This document shows, one piece after another, positions 57,446-64,000 of a stretch of 64,000 nucleotides of DNA. The stretch is taken from the NCBI RefSeq assembly GCF_003335045.1, contig NZ_QOZG01000011.1, positions 1 to 64,000 of the forward strand, in the 5' to 3' direction. The stretch is from Paramesorhizobium salinisoli. Lineage in GTDB: Bacteria > Pseudomonadota > Alphaproteobacteria > Rhizobiales > Rhizobiaceae. A model generated the notes under the pieces. That model was not told the DNA's origin and did no database searches. It saw only the letters and a program-made list of their open reading frames with translations. How positions within the stretch are numbered: the first letter of the stretch is position 1; the number at the start of each line of letters is the position of its first letter. The position numbers and the translations under genes are program-made.

Positions 57446-59080
57446 TTGTCGTTGAAAACGCATGAGGTCACCAATCAGACGCCGCCGATGACTGGTGCGA
57501 ACGCCTATCTGGGCGATCCGCTGCTGATGCAGATCGCCGCCCGGTTTCCGAAGGCGCTGCACAGCGATCTGGAGCAGGCGGGCCGCTTCGTCATGTCGGC
57601 GGAGGCGCAGGACCTGGCGCGTCTCGCCAATACGGAATTGCCCCGGCTGCGAACGCATGACCGGCAGGGCATGCGCCTCGATCAGGTGGACTACCATCCT
57701 GCCTATCACGCTTTGATGCGGCGTTCGATCGGCCAGGGGCTGCATTCCTCGATATGGGAGGACGGGCAGGGCGAAGCCAGTCGCCGCCACCAGATGCGCG
57801 CCGCGCGATTTTTCCTGACGGCGCAGCTCGAATGCGGCCATCTCTGCCCTGTTACCATGACCAATGCCTCGCTCGCGGTTCTCATGGCAAGCCCCAATCT
57901 CTACCGGGAATGGGCGCCGCTTATTCTCACGCGCAAATATGATCCGAGCCAGAAGCCACCCGCCAGAAAGGCAGGTCTGACGCTCGGTATGGGCATGACG
58001 GAGAAGCAGGGCGGCACGGATGTGCGCATCAACACCACGCGAGCCGAACGCGCCGGAAACGGCTTTTATCGCATCACCGGTCATAAATGGTTCCTGTCCG
58101 CGCCGATGTCGGATGCGTTCCTGGTGCTGGCGCAGGCGGCGGAGGGGCTTTCCTGCTTTCTTGTTCCGCGCATCCTGCCCGATGGCACCCCCAACGGGTT
58201 CCGGTTCCAACGCCTGAAGGACAAGCTTGGCAACCGCTCCAATGCATCTTCGGAAGTGGAGTTCGAGGACGCTCTCGGACAGATGGTCGGCCAGCCGGGC
58301 GAGGGCGTGAAGACGATCATCGACATGGTGACGCTGACCCGTCTCGATTGCGCGATCGCCTCGGCCGGACTTATGCGCGCAGGCCTGTCGGAAGCCGTGC
58401 ATCATGCGCGCCATCGCCAGGTGTTTGGCTCGGCCCTGTTCGACCAGCCGCTGATGCAGCGCGTCCTGGCCGACATGGCGCTCGACGTGGCCGGTGCGAC
58501 GGCGCTTACGCTGCGCCTGGCGCGAGCGTTCGACATGGCGGCAAGCGACCGTGGCGAGGCGGCCTTCGCCCGCGTCATGACGCCCGTCGTCAAATATTGG
58601 GTGGCAAAAATCGCGCCCTCGCTTCTCTACGAAGCGATGGAGTGCCTCGGCGGCAACGGCTATATCGAGGAAGGCAATCTCGCCCGCTATTACCGGGAAG
58701 CGCCGGTGAATGCCATTTGGGAAGGCTCCGGCAATGTCATGGCGCTCGATGTGCGGCGCGTGCTGGTGCGGGCGCCGAAGCTTTTCGACGAGGTGCTGGC
58801 CTGGATCGCCAAGCAATTGGGCCGGGGCGGGCAGGGGACGGTCGATGTCCTGCGCGCCGCGATGAATGTGGCCGAGTCTGACGAGGGTGCCGCCCGCATC
58901 CTGACGGAGCAGCTTGCGCTCGCCGCCGCCGGCGCCGAACTCCGCCAGCTCGGCGCGGACGATATTGCCGATGCCTTCGTCGAAACCCGTCTCGCTGGAC
59001 AGTGGCGCACCACCTACGGCATGATCGACGCCCGTCACAACGCGCAGACGATCCTCAATTCGCTCTATCCTGCATCGTAG
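57446..59080 (+). CDS. aidB: AidB-type acyl-CoA dehydrogenase homologue
   Basis: A 544-residue flavoprotein of the AidB branch of acyl-CoA dehydrogenases, linked to protection from DNA alkylation. EVTNQTPPMTGANAYLGDP is the usual AidB N-terminus, LGMGMTEKQGGTDVR the FAD-binding motif, and ECLGGNGYIEEG plus the long C-terminal domain follow. A TTG at 57446 is taken as start because the family-conserved VTNQ lies before the first in-frame ATG (57488). In Brucella AidB associates with the polar kinase PdhS (recalled). Confidence 0.9.
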   Translation: MSLKTHEVTNQTPPMTGANAYLGDPLLMQIAARFPKALHSDLEQAGRFVMSAEAQDLARLANTELPRLRTHDRQGMRLDQVDYHPAYHALMRRSIGQGLHSSIWEDGQGEASRRHQMRAARFFLTAQLECGHLCPVTMTNASLAVLMASPNLYREWAPLILTRKYDPSQKPPARKAGLTLGMGMTEKQGGTDVRINTTRAERAGNGFYRITGHKWFLSAPMSDAFLVLAQAAEGLSCFLVPRILPDGTPNGFRFQRLKDKLGNRSNASSEVEFEDALGQMVGQPGEGVKTIIDMVTLTRLDCAIASAGLMRAGLSEAVHHARHRQVFGSALFDQPLMQRVLADMALDVAGATALTLRLARAFDMAASDRGEAAFARVMTPVVKYWVAKIAPSLLYEAMECLGGNGYIEEGNLARYYREAPVNAIWEGSGNVMALDVRRVLVRAPKLFDEVLAWIAKQLGRGGQGTVDVLRAAMNVAESDEGAARILTEQLALAAAGAELRQLGADDIADAFVETRLAGQWRTTYGMIDARHNAQTILNSLYPAS

Positions 59081-59265
59081 TAGTTGGAGTTAGCAAAGGC
59101 CTGAATATCTGGCCGCTCCAATGGGGCCGCGTTTTCCACGCCCTTGTTAACCCTAACAAATAGTTTCGATTGCTGTCCCGGGGCCAACCAACCAAGGTGC
59201 CATGGAAAGGATCCCCGCCCCATGATTCCCGATCAAAACGCCCAGTCAGAGAGGGGACAAACGCC

Positions 59266-59553
59266 ATGCGCTATCTCCTGATCTTCTGGGCCGGCCCGCT
59301 CGCTCTCTTCTGGGGATGGTATTTCCTGTCGCTCAACGACATCAGTTTCGGCACGACTTTTTTCAGCCGCGAGATGAACGATCTGGTCTTTGAGGTCTAC
59401 GGCAATGTGCTGGGCATTGATCCCCAGGCGATCCCACCGCTGGCTGCGCGGGCATGTGTGATCGATTCGCTGATCCTGTTCGCCATCATCGCCTTTCGCC
59501 GCCGGCGCGATATTCTTGCCCGGTTTCAGGCGTGGCGTGAACGCTACTCCTGA
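59266..59553 (+). CDS. DUF6105-like small membrane protein
   Basis: A 95-residue protein with two membrane segments (about 3-21 and 64-81) and a basic C-terminus ([18 protein letters not shown]). It begins [20 protein letters not shown], and GAGAGGGG precedes the ATG. It resembles the Rhizobiales DUF6105 proteins. Its end overlaps the convergent ruvX by ten bases. The function is unknown. Confidence 0.65.
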   Translation: MRYLLIFWAGPLALFWGWYFLSLNDISFGTTFFSREMNDLVFEVYGNVLGIDPQAIPPLAARACVIDSLILFAIIAFRRRRDILARFQAWRERYS

Positions 59554-60056
59554 TCTTCCTGTTGCCGAAGGCTGTTCAGCCTGTCGAGCGCGCCTTGCAG
59601 GATGAAGGCGGCTGCCGCGGAATCGATCCGTTCCGCCCGCTTTTGGCGCGAGACGTCCATGCCGATCAGCGCCCGCTCGGCAGCGACGGTGGAAAGGCGC
59701 TCATCCCAGTAGACGAAGGGCAGATCCGTGAGCTTTTCCATGTTGCGCACGAAAGCCCGTGTCGCCTGCACGCGCGGTCCCTCGCTGCCGTCCATGTTGA
59801 CCGGCAGGCCGATGACGACCGCGCCTGTGTTCTCCGCCTTCAGCGCCGCCAGAAGCACCTGCGCGTCGATGGTGAACTTGGCGCGCCTGATCACCGGGCG
59901 CGGATTGGCGAAGGAAAGGCCACGATCGGAAACGGCAAAGCCGATGGTTTTCGTACCGAGATCCAGCCCGGCAACGGTCTGGCCGGGCGCCAGCGCCTTC
60001 TCGACAGATTCGATAGCGAGAACGGTCAAATCCTGCCCTTTCCGTTGTGCAGTCAT
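59544..60056 (-). CDS. ruvX: Holliday junction resolvase-like / pre-16S rRNA nuclease YqgF
   Basis: A 170-residue RNase H-fold nuclease. Motifs are [46 protein letters not shown] and the final [18 protein letters not shown] with the catalytic Asp. YqgF proteins mature the 16S rRNA 5' end and resolve junction DNA. Confidence 0.93.
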   Translation of the reverse strand: MTAQRKGQDLTVLAIESVEKALAPGQTVAGLDLGTKTIGFAVSDRGLSFANPRPVIRRAKFTIDAQVLLAALKAENTGAVVIGLPVNMDGSEGPRVQATRAFVRNMEKLTDLPFVYWDERLSTVAAERALIGMDVSRQKRAERIDSAAAAFILQGALDRLNSLRQQEDQE

Positions 60057-60134
60057 TATATGCTCTTGAACTGAGCCTTTCCCGCGTCATAACTGTCCGC
60101 TGCTGATATGGCGATACCTCAAGGAGCGAATTTC

Positions 60135-60842
60135 ATGAAGATCACCTGGCTTGGCCATTCGGCCTTCCGTATCGATGTCCCCGATGCCGCGATCCTGATC
60201 GACCCCTTCCTGACCGGCAACCCCGGCGCAGCGGATATCGACTTGAAGACCGCCATCCAGGGCATAACCCACATCGCTCTGACCCATGGACATGGCGACC
60301 ATGTCGGCGATACCGTGAAAATCGCCAAGGAGACCGGCGCGACCGTCATCGCCAATGCCGATCTCGCCAGCTGGCTCGCTCATCAGGGCGTTGCGAAGGT
60401 CGACATGGGAAATACCGGCGGCACATTGTTCCACAACGCATTCACCGTCACCTTCGTCAACGCGCTGCACTCCTCGGCCACGTTGACGCAGGACGGCGTT
60501 TCGCATTCGCTCGGAAGCGCCAACGGGCTGGTCTTCCATTTCGAGGATGAACCGACCCTCTACCACATGGGCGATACGGATATCTTCTCGGACATGGCGC
60601 TGATCGACGAGCTGCACCGTCCGGAGATCGGCATCGTCCCCATCGGCGACCGCTTTACCATGGGCGGCGCCGTGGCGGCCCTGGCCTGCCAGCGTTATCT
60701 GAAATTCTCCACCGTCCTTCCCTGCCATTATGGTTCCTTCCCGATCATCGACCAGACCGCCGACAAGTTCGTCGTCGCTATGGAAGGCACGGGCAGCACC
60801 AAGCTCGAAGTGCCGAGGGCCGGAGAGACGGTTTCCCTCTGA
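60135..60842 (+). CDS. UPF0173 metal-dependent hydrolase
   Basis: A 235-residue metallo-beta-lactamase-fold protein. [13 protein letters not shown] is the family start, [13 protein letters not shown] the metal site, and [13 protein letters not shown] and [11 protein letters not shown] supply the further ligands. AAGGAG precedes the ATG at 60135. The substrate is unknown. Confidence 0.9.
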   Translation: MKITWLGHSAFRIDVPDAAILIDPFLTGNPGAADIDLKTAIQGITHIALTHGHGDHVGDTVKIAKETGATVIANADLASWLAHQGVAKVDMGNTGGTLFHNAFTVTFVNALHSSATLTQDGVSHSLGSANGLVFHFEDEPTLYHMGDTDIFSDMALIDELHRPEIGIVPIGDRFTMGGAVAALACQRYLKFSTVLPCHYGSFPIIDQTADKFVVAMEGTGSTKLEVPRAGETVSL

Positions 60843-60856
60843 TTTCGCTTGAATAA

Positions 60857-60909
60857 GCCGGGCAGGATGAAAGGCGCAATGAATATTGCGCTTGAGACGC
60901 CTGCCCGGT
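60857..60909. repeat. Nested perfect inverted repeats upstream of gatC
   Basis: Outer arms CCGGGCAGG (60858-60866) and CCTGCCCGG (60900-60908) enclose inner arms GCGCAAT (60874-60880) and ATTGCGC (60885-60891) with a GAAT loop. Both stems are perfect, making a 51-base two-storey hairpin. It may be a terminator without a T-run, a gatC leader element or a mobile palindrome. Confidence 0.55.
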
Positions 60910-60969
60910 ATAGCCCCACAATCAGGTAATGTGGGTGCATTTGCACCGTCCGGATTTCGGAGAACCAAG

Positions 60970-61257
60970 ATGACTGTTGATCTTTCAACCGTGAAGCGTG
61001 TCGCGCATCTCGCCCGCATCGCCGTCACCGATGAGGATGCGGAGCGCATGACCGGCGAACTCAACGCGATCCTGGGCTTTGTCGAGCAGCTCGATGAGGT
61101 GGATGTAAGCGGCGTCGAGCCGATGACCTCCGTCACCCCGATCGCCATGCGCCTGCGCGAGGATCTGGTGTCGGATGGCAACAAGGCTGCGGACATCGTC
61201 GCCAATGCCCCGCTTACCGAAGAGAATTTCTTTGTGGTTCCAAAGGTCGTGGAGTAA
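60970..61257 (+). CDS. gatC: Asp/Glu-tRNA amidotransferase subunit C
   Basis: A 95-residue subunit that holds GatA and GatB together. [20 protein letters not shown] and [22 protein letters not shown] and the final [12 protein letters not shown] are the family pattern. It opens a gatC-acetyltransferase-gatA operon with gaps of six and twelve bases. Confidence 0.95.
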   Translation: MTVDLSTVKRVAHLARIAVTDEDAERMTGELNAILGFVEQLDEVDVSGVEPMTSVTPIAMRLREDLVSDGNKAADIVANAPLTEENFFVVPKVVE

Positions 61258-61263
61258 GCGGTC

Positions 61264-61743
61264 ATGGCTGTTGAAGTGTCTGTGGAAACACCGCTCCAGG
61301 ATGATGTGCGAGGGCTGGTCGAACAGCTCAACGCCCATCTTCTGCCACTATCTCCGATCGAGTTCCAGTTCAAGATGACCGTGGAGGAGATGGCCGGGCC
61401 TGAAACCACCGTGTTCATCGCGCGTGACGAAAGCGGACGGGCAGTCGGCTGCGGCGCTCTTAAGGTCCACTCGCCGGAGGTCGGCGAGGTCAAGCGCATG
61501 TATACGCTGCCGGAAGTCCGTGGCCTGCGGGTCGGATCGGCACTTCTCGAAGCCATTACACGGCTTGCGCAGGGCAAGGGCCTTTCACACCTGGTTCTCG
61601 AAACAGGTACCGGCCCTGGATTTGCCGCCGCCTGGCGTCTTTATGAGCGTGCCGGCTTCACCCGCTGCGGTGTGGTGCTGGACTACCCCGACTCCGAACA
61701 CAGTGCTTTTTTTGAAAAGCGCCTCTCTCCCTTGGCGCACTGA
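61264..61743 (+). CDS. GNAT family acetyltransferase between gatC and gatA
   Basis: A 159-residue N-acetyltransferase. VKRMYTLPEVRGLRVGSALLEAI holds the acetyl-CoA-binding loop (motif A), and LYERAGFTRCGVVLDYPDS the motif B region. The arrangement between gatC and gatA is also known from other Rhizobiales (recalled). The substrate is unknown. Confidence 0.85.
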   Translation: MAVEVSVETPLQDDVRGLVEQLNAHLLPLSPIEFQFKMTVEEMAGPETTVFIARDESGRAVGCGALKVHSPEVGEVKRMYTLPEVRGLRVGSALLEAITRLAQGKGLSHLVLETGTGPGFAAAWRLYERAGFTRCGVVLDYPDSEHSAFFEKRLSPLAH

Positions 61744-61755
61744 CAGGATTTGACG

Positions 61756-63237
61756 ATGACCGATCTGACCGCACTCACGATCTCCGAGGCGCGCGACCAG
61801 CTTAAACGCAAGGTCTTCACCGCCACGGAACTGACCGAGGCTTATATCGGGGCTATCGAGGCGGCCAATGAAACCCTCAACGCCTATGTCGCGGTAACGC
61901 CTGACAAGGCGCGGGAGATGGCCAAGGCCTCCGACGCGCGCCTGGCGAAGGGCGAGGCGGGCGCACTCGAGGGCATTCCGCTGGGCATCAAGGATCTCTT
62001 CGCCACCGAAGGCGTGCATACGCAGGCCTGCTCCCACATTCTGGATGGCTTCAAGCCCCGCTATGAATCGACGGTGACAGCCAATCTCTGGGCCGATGGC
62101 GCGGTGATGCTCGGCAAGCTCAACATGGATGAGTTCGCCATGGGATCGTCCAACGAGACGTCCTATTACGGCCCGGTGAAGAATCCGTGGCGCGCCAAGG
62201 GCTCGAACGCCGATCTGGTGCCCGGCGGCTCGTCGGGCGGATCGGCTGCAGCCGTCGCCGCAAGGCTTTGCGCCGGCGCGACGGCGACCGATACCGGCGG
62301 CTCCATCCGCCAGCCCGCTGCCTTCACCGGTACGGTCGGCATCAAGCCCACCTATGGCCGCGTCTCGCGCTGGGGCACCGTCGCCTTTGCCTCCTCGCTC
62401 GATCAGGCCGGCCCGATCGCCCGCGACGTGCGCGACAGCGCAATCCTGCTGAAGTCGATGGCCTCGGTCGATCTGAAGGACACCACTTGCGTCGATCTGC
62501 CTGTACCGGATTATGAAGCGGCCATCGGTAAATCGATCAGGGGTATGAAGATTGGTATCCCGAAGGAATACCGCGTCGATGGAATGCCGGAAGAGATCGA
62601 AAAGCTCTGGCAGCAGGGTATCGCCTGGCTGAAAGAGGCTGGCGCCGAGATCGTCGATATTTCGCTGCCGCACACCAAATACGCGCTGCCAGCCTATTAT
62701 ATTGTCGCCCCCGCCGAGGCATCGTCGAACCTCGCGCGTTATGACGGCGTGCGCTATGGCCTGCGCGTGCCGGGCAAGGACATTGCGGACATGTATGAGC
62801 AGACCCGCGCCGCCGGCTTCGGCCGCGAGGTCAAGCGCCGCATCATGATCGGCACCTATGTTCTCTCCGCCGGCTATTACGATGCCTATTATCTGAAGGC
62901 GCAGAAGGTCCGCACGCTTATCAAGAAGGATTTCGAGGATGTCTTCCATGCGGGCGTCGACGCAATCCTGACGCCGGCGACCCCTTCGGCTGCCTTCGGC
63001 GTCGCCGATGAAGACCTCGCCGCAGATCCGGTGAAGATGTATCTGAACGATATCTTCACGGTTACGGTCAACATGGCCGGCCTGCCCGGTATCGCTGTCC
63101 CCGCCGGCCTCAGCGGGCAGGGGCTGCCGCTCGGCCTGCAACTGATCGGCCGTCCTTTCGGTGAAGAGACGCTCTTCCAGACCGCCCATGTCATCGAAGA
63201 GGCCGCGGGCCGCTTTACGACGCCGAGCTGGTGGTAG
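61756..63237 (+). CDS. gatA: Asp/Glu-tRNA amidotransferase subunit A
   Basis: A 493-residue amidase subunit releasing ammonia from glutamine for Asn-tRNA/Gln-tRNA synthesis. The Ser-cisSer-Lys triad is in [10 protein letters not shown] (Lys), [17 protein letters not shown] (cis-Ser) and [16 protein letters not shown] (nucleophile). The ATG at 61756 is preferred over a TTG two codons upstream. Confidence 0.96.
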   Translation: MTDLTALTISEARDQLKRKVFTATELTEAYIGAIEAANETLNAYVAVTPDKAREMAKASDARLAKGEAGALEGIPLGIKDLFATEGVHTQACSHILDGFKPRYESTVTANLWADGAVMLGKLNMDEFAMGSSNETSYYGPVKNPWRAKGSNADLVPGGSSGGSAAAVAARLCAGATATDTGGSIRQPAAFTGTVGIKPTYGRVSRWGTVAFASSLDQAGPIARDVRDSAILLKSMASVDLKDTTCVDLPVPDYEAAIGKSIRGMKIGIPKEYRVDGMPEEIEKLWQQGIAWLKEAGAEIVDISLPHTKYALPAYYIVAPAEASSNLARYDGVRYGLRVPGKDIADMYEQTRAAGFGREVKRRIMIGTYVLSAGYYDAYYLKAQKVRTLIKKDFEDVFHAGVDAILTPATPSAAFGVADEDLAADPVKMYLNDIFTVTVNMAGLPGIAVPAGLSGQGLPLGLQLIGRPFGEETLFQTAHVIEEAAGRFTTPSWW

Positions 63238-63301
63238 AGCATGATCGCGAAAAGTTGCAGACTTTTCGGGATAGATCATGCGGCTATAAAATGAGAGCAT
63301 G
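63237..63301 (+). repeat. Intergenic hairpin repeat, copy 3
   Basis: Starting at the last base of gatA: GAGCATGATCG, CGAAAAG-TTGCAGA-CTTTTCG, GGATAGATCATGCGG. It lies head-to-tail with copy 4. Confidence 0.75.
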
Positions 63302-63366
63302 ATTTGGAACCGAAGGTCGTCGGCGGCAACAAAGCTGCAGACTTTCGGATGAGATCATGCGGATGA
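63296..63366 (+). repeat. Intergenic hairpin repeat, copy 4 (expanded)
   Basis: GAGCATGATTTGGAACCGAA opens the copy, then an enlarged middle, then AGCTGCAGACTTTCGG and ATGAGATCATGCGG. The first stem arm is altered. Its last ATG is in frame with the acetyltransferase that follows. Confidence 0.6.
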
Positions 63367-63380
63367 AAGAAGATGCACAA

Positions 63381-63869
63381 ATGGAGATCCGGCGAGCCAA
63401 CGCTGCCGATAGCGCAGTGCTGGCCTCGGTCGGACACCGTGCCTGGGCTTCGGTGATCTTCGGCTTCGAACCGGAAGAGGCCGGAATACGCGAACGGGTG
63501 GAAAAGGCGTTCCGCGCTTTTACCGACGAATTCTACCCCCGCATCTTGCTTGCCCAATCCTCCGGCATAGTCCTGGGCTGGGCCGCCCGCGATACGGACG
63601 CCGATTACATCTCCGATCTCTGGATCGATCCCGCCTGGCAGCGTCACGGCATCGGCCTTGCCTTGATGGACGCGCTTCTGGCCGAGATCCTGCTTTCCGG
63701 TTATCCGAAGGCGCGCATCGATACCCACGCCCGCAATCTTCCCGCCATCCGCCTCTATCAGCGATGTGGCTTTCATGTCGTATGGCGGGGTCAGGAATGG
63801 TCCGACAGCCTTGGCCGCAATATAGAGAAAGTAAGGATGGAAGCGCTGTTGAGCGAAAGCTTCCGTTAG
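63381..63869 (+). CDS. GNAT family acetyltransferase
   Basis: A 162-residue N-acetyltransferase. It begins MEIRRANAADSAVLASVGHR; ISDLWIDPAWQRHGIGLALMDALL is the acetyl-CoA-binding motif and NLPAIRLYQRCGFHVVWRG the motif B region. The ATG at 63381 gives the usual family start; in-frame ATGs at 63357 and 63363 lie within or just after the hairpin repeat, so the repeat may supply an alternative start. Confidence 0.85.
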   Translation: MEIRRANAADSAVLASVGHRAWASVIFGFEPEEAGIRERVEKAFRAFTDEFYPRILLAQSSGIVLGWAARDTDADYISDLWIDPAWQRHGIGLALMDALLAEILLSGYPKARIDTHARNLPAIRLYQRCGFHVVWRGQEWSDSLGRNIEKVRMEALLSESFR

Positions 63870-63890
63870 TGCCATTTGCATCGGTGAGGA

Positions 63891-63918
63891 TTGTCTTACG
63901 CCGACTTTGATCTATCCT
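63891..63918 (+). promoter_or_regulatory. Possible promoter of the last gene
   Basis: TTGTCT (63891-63896), 16 bases, TATCCT (63913-63918), 35 bases before the GTG at 63953. Confidence 0.35.
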
Positions 63919-63952
63919 ATTCCGGATCAGGCAAGCAGAAAGGGAGAGGTAC

Positions 63953-64000
63953 GTGTGGATCGAACTGACTGACGTCAATGGCGAGCGCATCACGATCAAT
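63953..64000 (+). CDS. Start of an unidentified gene, cut by the window edge
   Basis: Sixteen codons, GTG start, reading MWIELTDVNGERITIN. GGGAGAGG lies just upstream, a strong ribosome site. Too little is present to assign a family; short regulatory proteins with a similar beginning exist but this is not evidence. Confidence 0.5.
   Translation, partial: MWIELTDVNGERITIN

Overview
The window is a GC-rich, densely coded chromosomal segment from an alphaproteobacterium of the order Hyphomicrobiales (Rhizobiales). Gene order and sequence character fit Brucellaceae/Phyllobacteriaceae (Brucella/Ochrobactrum-like); this assignment is inferred from family knowledge, not from a search. The indicators are a complete 14-gene nuo operon with rhizobial-style gene overlaps, divK-pleD, a pyrB/defective pyrC/plsY/dprA/topA/rnr block, DUF1467, DUF2842, DUF3572 and DUF983 genes, LexA boxes of the alphaproteobacterial GAAC-N7-GAAC type, and Rhizobiales-type intergenic palindromes. 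There is no rRNA, prophage, insertion sequence or CRISPR array, so this is core chromosome. The novelty lies in small genes, RNAs, regulatory sites and repeats.

Layout. 1-4.2 kb: divergent exopolysaccharide genes (export lipoprotein, Wzz/GumC-type chain-length protein with a degenerate kinase domain, CelD/BcsL-like acetyltransferase) and DUF2842. 4.4-12.4 kb: heme A synthase, an aminoglycoside-kinase-like protein, argC, speB, rpsI-rplM, a thioesterase, a CoA-binding protein, an O-acetylhomoserine sulfhydrylase and a cupin. 12.6-13.1 kb: tRNA-Val and tRNA-Asp. 13.6-28.9 kb: nuoA-N, with an extended NuoE and an unlisted 25-codon ORF between nuoF and nuoG. 28.9-36.4 kb: birA, rnj, mce, DUF1467, proS, a LolC/E-type permease and lolD. 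36.4-42.4 kb: a broken GIY-YIG nuclease, a 28-codon membrane peptide behind a LexA box, dnaE, then dinB behind a second LexA box, and DUF3572. 42.6-45.3 kb: divK-pleD, a 53-aa secreted protein and rpmG. 45.3-57.2 kb: a mostly minus-strand block of MFS transporter, NUDIX, DUF983, rnr, topA, dprA, plsY, pyrC-like and pyrB. 57.4-64 kb: aidB, DUF6105, ruvX, an UPF0173 hydrolase, gatC, an acetyltransferase, gatA, another acetyltransferase and the start of an unknown gene.

How the genes work together. The nuo genes make respiratory complex I and ctaA supplies heme A for the terminal oxidase. rnj and rnr are RNA-turnover nucleases; rpsI, rplM, rpmG, proS and gatCA belong to translation; dnaE, topA, dprA and ruvX to DNA replication and repair; divK and pleD to the polar cell-cycle phosphorelay and c-di-GMP synthesis. 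The most attractive candidate for something undescribed is the LexA-box-controlled 28-residue single-pass membrane peptide directly upstream of dnaE, which resembles in size, topology and regulation the SOS-induced division inhibitor SidA of Caulobacter. Next come a probable minus-strand small RNA upstream of proS, the nuoF-nuoG micro-ORF, and several families of intergenic hairpin repeats.
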